DNA of 64,000 bases from Ruminococcus_G sp964621905 (GTDB lineage: Bacteria > Bacillota > Clostridia > Lachnospirales > Lachnospiraceae): NCBI GenBank assembly GCA_964621905.1, contig CAZUNG010000001.1, forward strand, positions 124,001-188,000, in the 5' to 3' direction. A program made the position numbers and the translations under genes. Shown here piece after piece: positions 8,583 to 17,781 of this stretch. A model generated the notes under the pieces. The model was not told where the DNA came from and did no database searches. It worked only from the letters and a program-made list of their open reading frames with translations. Each line of letters begins with the position of its first letter. The first letter of the stretch is position 1.

Positions 8583-9941
8583 ATGCAAAAAAAAGATCAA
8601 ATGATGCTGTACAGACGGGATTATCTTCATAACAGAAAATCTGATATTCAGTACACCAGTCTTAAGAAATTATGCAGCCTTTTTGGAATCGATATGGAAG
8701 ACAGAAGGAAAGGCGCCCGTTTGGCTGAAGAAATGTTCAGGCAAAACTGCCCGTCTTTTGGGAAGCTGGCGGCGGCTGCCGGTGCCGCCTATATGTTGGA
8801 GGGGATTGGAAGTGTTGTCTTTGACGGAAAGTTTTGTGTGCTGGAAGGGGATATTGTTCTGACACATCCAATCGATAAAATGACTGAAAGAGAACAGCTG
8901 TTTCTGGCAGAGACGCTGAGTGCACTGCAGTTAAAAAAAGGCAGATATCGATGCAGATTCCTGAGTGACAGAAAAGACATGGCAGCTGCCGCATGCATGG
9001 CGGAGGCGGTGCGGACCGCAAAACAGCAGGAAGCCGGTAAAGAAAAGAAACAGCAGGCAGCAGAAAATATTCCGGGCTTTATACAGGGGTTCATCCGGAC
9101 GGTCATGAAAGAGCTGAAAGAACTTACAGAAACAGAAGCAGATTATGGAGATCCCGAGGTGATTCATGATATACGGGTTGCATTCAGAAGACTGTACGCT
9201 GTCACGGATGTTTTTGAAGATCTGATAAAGACGGAATGGAAGCAAACTTTTAAAAGTTCTCTAAAACGAGAGATTTCACTGCTCGGTACACTTCGTGATC
9301 TGGATGTGCGGCAGGAGAAGATAAGACAGTTGATGGAACAAAATGGAAAAATAGTGAAAAAGATTCCGGTATACTGTGATATGATAGACACGTCGAGGAA
9401 GGATACGCTTGGACGTGTAAAAACACATTGCAGCTCCAAAGAATTTCGGGATTTTTTAAAAGCTCTTGAGGATTCGGCGGATGCTCCTGTCTGTCTCCCG
9501 ATCCTGGCAAAGGCTGGGCAGGCACAGAGCTTCCGGATAGAAGCAGTACAAAGGAAATATCTTCGGGCGTGTTATGGGGAGATTGAATCATACCGTGAAT
9601 GGCTCAGCGGAGTTTATGTTCCTGAGCCGATACTGCACAGGCTGCGCCTTTCTTTTAAAAAGCTGAGATATATCCTGGAGTTCTTTGAAACCGTATCCGG
9701 GGACAACAATAGAAAAATGGCGGCAGACAGCAGATGGTTCCAGGAGACGCTCGGTGAACTGCATGATTATGCTGTGCTGAGACAGGATATCGCAGAACGG
9801 ATGCCGGATGTGAAGAGAGCCGCCGATAAACAGGAAGTAAAGAGTTTAAAGAAACTGAGTCATTTTGCAGAAAAAAAGATGGAACAGTTGTACCGGAAAT
9901 TTATCAGGAAGTGGAATCGGCCGGGAATAGTTGACAATTGA
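8583..9941 (+). CDS. CHAD domain protein
   Basis: This 452-residue basic protein has a C-terminal CHAD domain (about 160-440), an all-helical fold with conserved His, Arg and Lys residues; EVIHDIRVAFRRLYAVTDVF and LHRLRLSFKKLRYILEFFE are the two characteristic His/Arg/Lys helices. CHAD domains are known to bind inorganic polyphosphate. The N-terminal 150 residues contain a region reminiscent of the helical C-terminal part of Ppx/GppA exopolyphosphatases, but no catalytic motif can be assigned. The start follows AAGGAGAGAGCCT. The gene directly precedes the Pel-type operon, which contains a VTC-type polyphosphate polymerase, so a shared polyphosphate theme is plausible though unproven. Confidence 0.85.
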   Translation: MQKKDQMMLYRRDYLHNRKSDIQYTSLKKLCSLFGIDMEDRRKGARLAEEMFRQNCPSFGKLAAAAGAAYMLEGIGSVVFDGKFCVLEGDIVLTHPIDKMTEREQLFLAETLSALQLKKGRYRCRFLSDRKDMAAAACMAEAVRTAKQQEAGKEKKQQAAENIPGFIQGFIRTVMKELKELTETEADYGDPEVIHDIRVAFRRLYAVTDVFEDLIKTEWKQTFKSSLKREISLLGTLRDLDVRQEKIRQLMEQNGKIVKKIPVYCDMIDTSRKDTLGRVKTHCSSKEFRDFLKALEDSADAPVCLPILAKAGQAQSFRIEAVQRKYLRACYGEIESYREWLSGVYVPEPILHRLRLSFKKLRYILEFFETVSGDNNRKMAADSRWFQETLGELHDYAVLRQDIAERMPDVKRAADKQEVKSLKKLSHFAEKKMEQLYRKFIRKWNRPGIVDN

Positions 9942-9960
9942 TGCTAAAAAGGACTATTCT
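9931..9960 (+). promoter_or_regulatory. Promoter of the Pel-type operon
   Basis: TTGACA (9931-9936) and TATTCT (9955-9960) are spaced 18 bases, with a second -10-like TATAAT at 9962-9967. The first gene begins at TTG 9991 behind AAAGGTGA. Confidence 0.55.
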
Positions 9961-9990
9961 ATATAATAAAAATGACAAAGGTGAAATCAA

Positions 9991-12126
9991 TTGAAAGTAC
10001 TGTTTATCGGTGAGTTTGACATAGCAGGGAAATATATAGCAGAGAGACTGGCCAGAGAAGGACATGAGGTGTGCTGGGCGACTTCCGAACCAATTCTGGA
10101 TCTCTGGGACAGTGATATAAAAGGAAATGTATACAGAGGTGAGTGGCGGAGAGCTGACTATAAGCGGATCATCAATGTAAATTCTGCAGATGTTGCCGTT
10201 TATATGACAGGAGTGCACAGGGAGCACTATGAAGGTGATACAGACTACCGGAGTAATATCGTGTCCCTGACAGATGTTCTGAGTATTCTTCGACAGGGCA
10301 GCGGGATACGGTTTGTCTATCTGTCGTCGATGGAACTGGCATATGACGGGGCATACACGCCGGTCCTGACAGATCTGGCCGCTGGTGAGATGCTGGCGGA
10401 GGCTTACCGGCAGGCATATCAGATACCGGTTCTGATTCTTCGTCTGGGGACAGTTTTTGGGAGCCATGATCTTCAGAAAATGGGATTTACCGGGTATGAG
10501 CTGGAACGATTTCTGGACGGCAGAAAGGTAGAGTCTCTGTACCGTAAAGATACCTGGATGGATACGATTTATGGTGAAGATGCTGCGCGGGCAGTACTTC
10601 GTCTTCTTGTTATGGAAAAAAGCGGAAAATATGAGGTCTGTTCGGGATATCCTGTTACATTTGAAGAATATTACAGTATCATTTCTCGGGCAGCCGGCAT
10701 AGAACAAAAAGTGACTTATCTGGGGAAAAAACAGACCGGAGGACGTGAGGTTTTTCAAGGCAGCAGGAAACTGAAAGAAGAGACCGGATGGATGCCAAAC
10801 GTTTTATTTCAGGAATCCGGTGTAAAGATTCTGGAGACATGTGTTCAGCAGTACAGGGAGCAAAAGAAAGAACTGCAGGGAAGCCGAACCGATTCCAGAA
10901 GCAGATTTCGGAAATGGCTGTCTGCGCCACTGTTAAAAAATGCGGCAGAAGTTTTGGGAATGTATGTGATCTCTTTGGTTATTCTTAAATATACGAAAAA
11001 TGCGGCGGATTTTCGATATGTCGATATCCGCCTGTTGTTTGTTGCGCTGACGGCTGGACTTTACGGCATGAAACTTGGTTTGTTTGCGACGATTCTGGTA
11101 TGGATATCTTATGGAAGAAGTTTATCCAGATCAGGGGTTGATGTGAGTTATCTGCTGTATGAGATGAATACCTGGATACCGTTTATCATGTATGGAGTTG
11201 CAGGATCAGTGATCGGATATGTATCCGATAAGAAACAGGATGAGAAAGAGTCTGCAGAAGAAAATTATCGGGTTTTGGATAAAAAATATGAATTTTTAAA
11301 AACCCTGCACAAAGAAGCACTGGAGATTAAAGGACAACTACAGCGCCAGATCATGACGACGAAAGACAGTTTCGGAAAAGCATATGAAGTGACAGTTGAG
11401 CTGGATACACTGGAGCCGGAATTAATCCTGTATAAAGTCATTAACATTCTAGAGAGTGTCATGGAATGCGATAAGGCAGCCGTCTTTCTGTTCGGCAGGG
11501 CGAATCTGAATTATGCAAGGCTGAAAGCATGTTCTCCAAAACTGTACGAAGAGATTCCAAACTCTTTTAACATGAAAGAATATCCGCTGCTGTTGGAAAA
11601 GTTTCAAAAAGAAAATACATTTGTCAATGCAGATCTTCTTCCTGGATACCCGGACTATGCGGCACCGGTTCGCCATAAAGATGAGATGATTGCATTTATA
11701 GCTATTTTTGATATCGGGGTTGAAAAATTTACACTGTATTATCAGAATCTCTTCCGGATTCTGGTCAGCCTGGTGGAAAAAAATCTTATCAAAGCCCTGG
11801 AATACGAGGAGCGGCGGAAAGAAGAACTGTACTATCCCGGGACAGAGCTTCTCCGTACGGAGTTTTTTGAAAATAAAGTTGCGCTAATGCAGGATCAAAA
11901 AGAAAATTTTTACCATACATTCTTGAAATTGAAGATAACAGCAGATGCTTTGTGCAGCCGTAAAGAGATGTCGGAGAACATCATATCGCTGATCAGGGGA
12001 AATGATTTTGCCGGCATAGACCGGGATGGTGATTATACTGCGATTCTGATCAATGCAGATGAGGATGCATTTCCGGTGATTCAGGAACGGTTCAGAAAAA
12101 GAGGATTGGAGACAGAAACCAAGTGA
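9991..12126 (+). CDS. pelD: SDR-PelD fusion: c-di-GMP receptor-like protein of Pel export
   Basis: This 711-residue fusion joins an NAD-dependent epimerase/dehydratase-like domain (about 1-290) to a PelD-like module: membrane helices (about 315-405), a short coiled linker, a GAF domain (about 445-600) and a degenerate GGDEF domain. In Pel systems PelD binds c-di-GMP at an RxxD site and activates polymer synthesis. Here RGND (669-672) sits just ahead of RDGDY (678-682), which replaces GGDEF, so binding is probably kept while cyclase activity is lost. The SDR part has a weak Rossmann motif (GEFDIAG) and no obvious YxxxK, so it may be non-catalytic. The start is TTG, with AAAGGTGA upstream. Confidence 0.82.
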   Translation: MKVLFIGEFDIAGKYIAERLAREGHEVCWATSEPILDLWDSDIKGNVYRGEWRRADYKRIINVNSADVAVYMTGVHREHYEGDTDYRSNIVSLTDVLSILRQGSGIRFVYLSSMELAYDGAYTPVLTDLAAGEMLAEAYRQAYQIPVLILRLGTVFGSHDLQKMGFTGYELERFLDGRKVESLYRKDTWMDTIYGEDAARAVLRLLVMEKSGKYEVCSGYPVTFEEYYSIISRAAGIEQKVTYLGKKQTGGREVFQGSRKLKEETGWMPNVLFQESGVKILETCVQQYREQKKELQGSRTDSRSRFRKWLSAPLLKNAAEVLGMYVISLVILKYTKNAADFRYVDIRLLFVALTAGLYGMKLGLFATILVWISYGRSLSRSGVDVSYLLYEMNTWIPFIMYGVAGSVIGYVSDKKQDEKESAEENYRVLDKKYEFLKTLHKEALEIKGQLQRQIMTTKDSFGKAYEVTVELDTLEPELILYKVINILESVMECDKAAVFLFGRANLNYARLKACSPKLYEEIPNSFNMKEYPLLLEKFQKENTFVNADLLPGYPDYAAPVRHKDEMIAFIAIFDIGVEKFTLYYQNLFRILVSLVEKNLIKALEYEERRKEELYYPGTELLRTEFFENKVALMQDQKENFYHTFLKLKITADALCSRKEMSENIISLIRGNDFAGIDRDGDYTAILINADEDAFPVIQERFRKRGLETETK

Positions 12127-13046
12127 TGGATATCACAGCAATAAAAATCAGTTTGATTATTTTGTACCTATTGATGTGCCTGATCTATGCGCTTGAAAAA
12201 AGGTGGAATGAGGCCGGGGCACAGGAAATTTGTTTTACGTTGTTACTCTGCCTGTTTATTCCTGTACTTGGTTTTATATTTCTAAAGGTTGCAGATTACG
12301 TGTCAAAGAGGAACGTCAGCCGGGACTATTCAGGCATTTACAGGGGAGAGCGCTTCCGGCAGGATGAGCTGTCCATGCTCAAGCCGCTGGATTATGAAAC
12401 AGAAGTCAATCAGGTGCCGATGAAAGACGCGCTGAAACTGAACGAATATGAATACCGTCGGAAAGTTATCATGAATACTCTGAAAGAGGAGAATACGCAG
12501 GATTATATTCAGGTGCTGAAAGAGGCACTGGAAAATGAAGATCCGGAGACATCGCATTATGCCAGCACTGTCATTATGCAGCTGCGTCAGAAGATCCAGG
12601 AAGCAGTCATTCTCAGGGAAAAATTGTACGAAGATCATCCGGATGTGCCGGAGTACGCATATGATCTGGAAGAAGAACTATACCGTGTCATTGACAGTGA
12701 CGTCTATGAAAAAGAAAATATCCGTAAGTATTATCTGTTATATGAAAAGGTTTCCAATCAGCTGCTTCAGCAGGAACATCCGAAGGAAATATGCTTTTTT
12801 CACAGGCTCCATGTAAACTTCCGCCAGGGGAATTTTACACAGATGAAAGAATTGAGTATTCATTATCTGAAATTGTATCCGTCCAGTGAAGATGCGGTGC
12901 TGTCTATGATTGAGCTGTGTATTCTGACCAAGGATGGTGCACTTCTTGGTAAACTGATGGATGCACTGCCGCAGATACCTGCCAGACTGACACAGAAAAC
13001 CATGCAGTACATAAGGTTTTTTAAAACGGAAAGAAATACTGAGTAA
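12126..13046 (+). CDS. pelE: PelE-like membrane protein with helical repeats
   Basis: The 306-residue protein starts with two membrane helices (about 7-27 and 34-55) followed by a cytoplasmic, TPR-like helical region. That is the layout of PelE, which joins PelD and PelG in the inner-membrane complex for Pel export. Its start overlaps the stop of the previous gene (TGATG), so translation is coupled. The assignment rests on topology and position between PelD and a PelA-like deacetylase rather than on strong motifs, as PelE proteins diverge quickly. Confidence 0.7.
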   Translation: MDITAIKISLIILYLLMCLIYALEKRWNEAGAQEICFTLLLCLFIPVLGFIFLKVADYVSKRNVSRDYSGIYRGERFRQDELSMLKPLDYETEVNQVPMKDALKLNEYEYRRKVIMNTLKEENTQDYIQVLKEALENEDPETSHYASTVIMQLRQKIQEAVILREKLYEDHPDVPEYAYDLEEELYRVIDSDVYEKENIRKYYLLYEKVSNQLLQQEHPKEICFFHRLHVNFRQGNFTQMKELSIHYLKLYPSSEDAVLSMIELCILTKDGALLGKLMDALPQIPARLTQKTMQYIRFFKTERNTE

Positions 13047-13059
13047 GAAGGGAAGATTC

Positions 13060-14910
13060 ATGAAGTACATAAAAAAGCTGATGATCATAATCGCTGTGTG
13101 CGCGCTTGGGGCCTGTGCAGTTTTGTTCGTCAATGCGGACAGAAATCTGAAATATGCTGACCGGGCGCCATCTAAAGTTGTGATGGCAGAAAGCGCAAAA
13201 AACCCCGTGCAGAGTGCGCGGCAAGTACAGCAGTCAGCGCTGATACTGTACAGTCCGAACAACGAAATGTCTTCAAAATATGAAAAAAACATAAGACTTG
13301 TGCTGGGCCATCTCAGATATGGTGCTGAGAGCCTGGACATTGGCAGAGCGGATACGGTCAGTTATCCGGATTATGATCTTGTTGTGATTGCGACAGATCA
13401 GCTTGAGGAAGAACTTCCGGACAGCGCGGGACGTCTGATGAATTATGTTCAGAACGGAGGAAAACTGTTCTGGGGGATTCTGCAGGATATGCTGGGAGAA
13501 CAGTTCCGAAGCGTATACCGGAAAATGGGTATCCGGGAGTATGGGGAATACATCAGCCAGCAGCATCTAGTATTTGAAAAGGAACTGCTGCCCGGCATGC
13601 GCGGAGTGGAGTTCAGCGGAGAGTCTTTCAGCGATGTCTCTCTTGGGGTTTCACTGAATGACAAGACGGAGGTTTATGTCACTGCAGAAGAGGGGGAAAA
13701 GAAGACACCGCTGATCTGGAGGCAGGAGCTGGGTGCAGGTGCTATAGTCGTCTTCAACGGCACAGGCATTACCGGTGATTTCTGGCGCGGTACGGCGGCT
13801 GGCTGCATCAATGCGCTGGACGATACGGTGATGTACCCGATCGTAAATGCAAAATGTATTTTTCTGGATGATTTTCCGTCCCCGCAGTACGAGAATGACA
13901 GTGAAGTACTGAAAGAGGAATACAATCGGACCGTTGGCGAGTTCTACAGAGATATCTGGTGGCCCGATATGCAGAAAATTGCAAAACGGACGGGAGATGT
14001 CTATACAGGACTGTTTGTGGCCACGTACAACGATATTGTGAATCCTTCGAAATTTACCTATGAACAGAATTCGATGGAGCAGTACTACGGGAACAGTCTG
14101 CTGAAAAATGGATATGAACTGGGAGCCCACGGTTATAATCACCAGTCACTGGCTGAAAGCGGGGATACCCCGGATAAGCTGGGATACAAGGCATGGGCAG
14201 ACATGTCCGATATGCAGGCATCTGTCGAAAAGCTTGCGGAGATTGCGGATGAGTTATTTCCGGAAAGTGAACTGCGGACATATGTGCCTCCCTCCAATTA
14301 TCTGAGCGATACCGGAAGAGAGGCGGTAAAACGCGCATTGCCGGAACTGAAGATTATATCCGGTGTCTATACAACGGAAGGGGAAGAGGGAGCTGTCTAT
14401 GCAAAAGATTTTACCATGTCGGATGACGGGATTGCGGAATTTCCGCGTGTGACTTCCGGAATGATACCAGATGACTTTACGAAGTTTGAATATCTGAATG
14501 CGTTGGGGCTGCACGGCGTATTTTCTCATTTTATCCACCCGGATGACTTGTTTGATCCGGAACGAAGCGGCGGGGAAAACTGGGAAACAATGTATGAAAG
14601 GTACTGCGAGATGATGAACGAGGTCGATCTGCATTTCCCGGGAATCCGGTCCCTGAAGGCGAGCGAGGCTGCGGAGGCTCTCAAAGTGGAAGAAGAACTC
14701 TCGGTTGCTTACCGCAATGAGGGGGATCAGCTTATCGGCACATGCGGTAATTTTTACGGTGAGGCATATTTTTATCTGAAAACAGATCATCAACCAGTCG
14801 CTGCGGATGACAGTTGTGAGATCGAAAAGGCGGATCCGGTAAGCGGAGAGCTGTATTACCTTGTCAAAATAAAAGAACCGACATTTAAGATTCAGTTGAA
14901 GGAGAATTGA
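13060..14910 (+). CDS. pelA: PelA-like polysaccharide deacetylase (DUF2194-type), membrane anchored
   Basis: This 616-residue extracytoplasmic protein begins with a single membrane helix (about 5-24), then has a flavodoxin/GATase-like N-terminal region (about 55-230) and a NodB-like deacetylase domain. The carbohydrate-esterase signatures are present: the catalytic Asp pair in FLDDFPSP, the HxxxH metal ligands in AHGYNHQS, the proline-rich YVPPSNYLS and the late SHFIHPDD motif. It corresponds to the deacetylase part of PelA in Gram-positive Pel loci, where it would remove acetyl groups from the polymer at the cell surface. No glycoside hydrolase domain of the Pseudomonas PelA type is seen. 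Confidence 0.8.
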   Translation: MKYIKKLMIIIAVCALGACAVLFVNADRNLKYADRAPSKVVMAESAKNPVQSARQVQQSALILYSPNNEMSSKYEKNIRLVLGHLRYGAESLDIGRADTVSYPDYDLVVIATDQLEEELPDSAGRLMNYVQNGGKLFWGILQDMLGEQFRSVYRKMGIREYGEYISQQHLVFEKELLPGMRGVEFSGESFSDVSLGVSLNDKTEVYVTAEEGEKKTPLIWRQELGAGAIVVFNGTGITGDFWRGTAAGCINALDDTVMYPIVNAKCIFLDDFPSPQYENDSEVLKEEYNRTVGEFYRDIWWPDMQKIAKRTGDVYTGLFVATYNDIVNPSKFTYEQNSMEQYYGNSLLKNGYELGAHGYNHQSLAESGDTPDKLGYKAWADMSDMQASVEKLAEIADELFPESELRTYVPPSNYLSDTGREAVKRALPELKIISGVYTTEGEEGAVYAKDFTMSDDGIAEFPRVTSGMIPDDFTKFEYLNALGLHGVFSHFIHPDDLFDPERSGGENWETMYERYCEMMNEVDLHFPGIRSLKASEAAEALKVEEELSVAYRNEGDQLIGTCGNFYGEAYFYLKTDHQPVAADDSCEIEKADPVSGELYYLVKIKEPTFKIQLKEN

Positions 14911-14911
14911 C

Positions 14912-16345
14912 ATGCGGATATGTATACTTGCGGAGGGCTGTTATCCATACGTGGCGGGCGGTGTATCTTCCTGGATCCAAATGCTTATTAAGGGAATGCC
15001 GGAACATGAATTCGTGATTGTCGCGATCGGGGCACAGGAATCACAGCGGGGGAAATTCAAATATGAAATTCCTGAAAATGTGACGGAGATTATTGAATAT
15101 TTTCTGGACACGTATGAGAAGATTTCGGCAAAACCGAATAACAGGATTTCGATAAGTGAGGTACAGAAAAAGACATTTCTCAAATTTTTGCAGGGGGAGA
15201 GTTTTGACTGGAAGGTGCTGTTTGACATGTTTGGGGAAGAGTCTCCATATGAGGCCAATCAATTCCTGGAGTCGGAAGCATTCCTGGACATTGTAATGGA
15301 GGCAGCGGAAGGGTATTATCTGAATACACCGTTTACAGATACGTTCTGGACGCTGCGATCGATGCTGCTTCCCGTTCTGAACCTTCTGAAATGTCCTGCT
15401 CCCAGGGCGGATATCTATCACAGTGTAGCGACAGGGTATGCGGGAGTCCTCGCGGCAAAATTCCGCTACCGTGCCGGCAGCCCGTTTATCCTCACGGAGC
15501 ACGGAATATATACGAGAGAAAGAGAAGAAGAGATTCTGAAAGCAGATTGGGTTAATGTGTACTTTAAACAGACGTGGATTGATTTCTTTCATTCTCTGTG
15601 TATGGCGGCCTATGAAAGTGCTGACCGGATTGTTTCTCTTTTCTACGGCGCCAGGAGAACTCAGATTGCACTTGGGGCACCCGAAGAGAAATGCAGCGTC
15701 ATACCAAACGGAATCAATATGGAACGGTTTGCCCATATCCGCGAGATACCAGAAGAAACACACCCGCTTAGTATCGGGGCAGTCATCCGTGTCGTACCGA
15801 TTAAAGATATCAAGACGATGATCTACAGCTTTAGTATTGTCAAACAGGAACGTCCTGACGCGCTGCTTTACCTGATCGGTCCATATGATGAAGACCCGGA
15901 ATATTATGACGAATGTCTGGAGCTGATTGAAAATCTGCAGACAAAGGATATTGTATTTACGGGACGTGTCAATGTGGCAGAGTGGTTTGGCAGACTGGAT
16001 CTTGTAATTCTGACAAGTGTCTCCGAGGGACAGCCCTTTGTACTGCTGGAGGCCATGGCATCCAGGCGTCCGGTGCTTTCCACGAATGTAGGGTCCTGTC
16101 AGGAAATCATCGAAGGATTTCCGGATGAGTTTGGGAAAGCAGGAGAGATTGCTCCGGTTATGAATCCGTCGGGAATTGCAAGAGGAATCCTGAAGATTGG
16201 AAAGGATGTTAAAACCATGCGGGCATACGCCGAAAATGGCAATGCAAGAGTCAGGAAATACTATCAGGAATCGGATTTTTTAACTCGTTACAGAATATTA
16301 TATGAGGAAGTGGGAAGAGAATGGCAGGAGTCGGGTTTGCATTAA
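14912..16345 (+). CDS. pelF: PelF glycosyltransferase (GT4)
   Basis: The 477-residue cytoplasmic glycosyltransferase has the GT4 two-Rossmann layout of PelF, the polymerase of Pel polysaccharide, which uses UDP-amino sugars. Diagnostic parts are the N-terminal AEGCYPYVAGGVSSW, the central HGIYTREREEE and VIPNGINMERF segments, and the nucleotide-sugar site SVSEGQPFVLLEAMASRRPV with the Glu pair expected for retaining GT4 enzymes. It starts 1 base after the deacetylase stop, and its 3' end overlaps PelG by 25 bases, a typical tight arrangement. This is the most confident Pel marker in the locus. Confidence 0.93.
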   Translation: MRICILAEGCYPYVAGGVSSWIQMLIKGMPEHEFVIVAIGAQESQRGKFKYEIPENVTEIIEYFLDTYEKISAKPNNRISISEVQKKTFLKFLQGESFDWKVLFDMFGEESPYEANQFLESEAFLDIVMEAAEGYYLNTPFTDTFWTLRSMLLPVLNLLKCPAPRADIYHSVATGYAGVLAAKFRYRAGSPFILTEHGIYTREREEEILKADWVNVYFKQTWIDFFHSLCMAAYESADRIVSLFYGARRTQIALGAPEEKCSVIPNGINMERFAHIREIPEETHPLSIGAVIRVVPIKDIKTMIYSFSIVKQERPDALLYLIGPYDEDPEYYDECLELIENLQTKDIVFTGRVNVAEWFGRLDLVILTSVSEGQPFVLLEAMASRRPVLSTNVGSCQEIIEGFPDEFGKAGEIAPVMNPSGIARGILKIGKDVKTMRAYAENGNARVRKYYQESDFLTRYRILYEEVGREWQESGLH

Positions 16346-17781
16346 AAAAACTGTTCAGGGATAAGCAGGGATATCTGGGATCGATCAAGGCGTATGCAGT
16401 TTCGACAGTTGTGACCGAAGGCCCGATGGTTTTGACGATCCTGATGCTTCTGATGCTCCGGGGACTTTTGCAGGCATTTAAAGCGACGTATAGAGAAGAA
16501 GAGATTTTCCTGTTTACGTTTACTTATATCCTGATTTTTTCACTGATTTTTTCCAATGCGGTACTGATGTTCATCAACCGCTATATTTCAGACTGTATCT
16601 ATCAGGAGCAGATTGACCGGATCATACCGACATTTTATGGGGTGGTGTTTTTTCTGGTTCTCATTGGAGGAGGGGCAGCATTTATTTATCTTTTGCTGCT
16701 TCCTGTCACGATGATATATCGGGTGGTTGTGCTGACTTCTTTCTGTATTATGCTGATCATTTGGGTCCAGGTGGCGTTTTTATCAGCGGTTAAACAGTAT
16801 GCGAAAGTTATAACTGGATTTTTTGCCGGGGTTATCACCACGACTTTGACTGCGATGATCCTCATGTATGTTAACTGGAATCCCCTGATGAGTGCGCTGG
16901 TGGCAGGAATGTTCGGCTTTTTTGTCATGGCCGTGATGTTCATGCAGGAGATGCTTGGCTGTTATCCGTCCGGAACATTTAATCTGTTTCAGTTCTTTCC
17001 CGCACTGGATGAGTATAAGATCCTGATATTGACGGGCACAAGCATGGCACTCGGATTGTTTGCACATAATTTTGTAGTCTGGACGAGCAGTTATCATGAA
17101 GCTGTGTTTGATTTGGGGGTATTTTGCTCGCGGTATGATGTGCCGGTTTTTTTTGCAACGCTCACCATCACTCCGATGCTGGTACAGTTTGTGGTATCGC
17201 TGGAGGTGAATTTCTATGAAAAATACCGGGAATATTTTGATGCCGTTCTATATGGAGGGACACTGAAGGATATACAGGCGGCAAAGAAAAGTATGACACG
17301 TGTTCTGATCCGGGAAATTGCGGAAATGATGGAAATCCAGCTTTTTGTGACGATCATCTGCGCTGTATTTCTGGGAGCTGCGCTGGACAATATAGGATTT
17401 ACAGCGGAGATGACGGGAATATTCCGCATCTTGTGTTTTGGGTACTGTATGTATGGACTTGCAAAAAGCCTGATCATCCTGCTTTTATATTTCGATGACA
17501 GAACAGGAGCCTGTATCAGTTCCGTTATATTTTTGATCAGCAGCACGGTCCTCACCGCTGTTACCCTGAAATTTGGAGCTTCATTTTGGGGAGCCGGATT
17601 TTTTGCAGGGGCTGTCTGCACGGCGGTCTATACACTGGTAAGGCTGCTCAAAGATCTGAAGCGGCTTGAGTACCTGATCTTCTGTAAACAGCCGTTGTTC
17701 GCGCAGCCGGCAAAAGGAATATTTACGAGAATAGAGGAAGTTGCAAATCAGGGGAGAGGGAAGGAGAATCAGCGTTCATGA
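16321..17781 (+). CDS. pelG: PelG polysaccharide transporter
   Basis: This 486-residue polytopic membrane protein of the MOP flippase superfamily has about 12 predicted membrane helices and the PelG-typical N-terminus (MAGVGFALKKLF, then AYAVSTVVTEGPM). PelG carries the Pel polymer across the cytoplasmic membrane together with PelD and PelE. The ATG lies inside the end of pelF with a GGGAAGAGA site just before it, so the two genes are translationally coupled. Confidence 0.92.
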   Translation: MAGVGFALKKLFRDKQGYLGSIKAYAVSTVVTEGPMVLTILMLLMLRGLLQAFKATYREEEIFLFTFTYILIFSLIFSNAVLMFINRYISDCIYQEQIDRIIPTFYGVVFFLVLIGGGAAFIYLLLLPVTMIYRVVVLTSFCIMLIIWVQVAFLSAVKQYAKVITGFFAGVITTTLTAMILMYVNWNPLMSALVAGMFGFFVMAVMFMQEMLGCYPSGTFNLFQFFPALDEYKILILTGTSMALGLFAHNFVVWTSSYHEAVFDLGVFCSRYDVPVFFATLTITPMLVQFVVSLEVNFYEKYREYFDAVLYGGTLKDIQAAKKSMTRVLIREIAEMMEIQLFVTIICAVFLGAALDNIGFTAEMTGIFRILCFGYCMYGLAKSLIILLLYFDDRTGACISSVIFLISSTVLTAVTLKFGASFWGAGFFAGAVCTAVYTLVRLLKDLKRLEYLIFCKQPLFAQPAKGIFTRIEEVANQGRGKENQRS

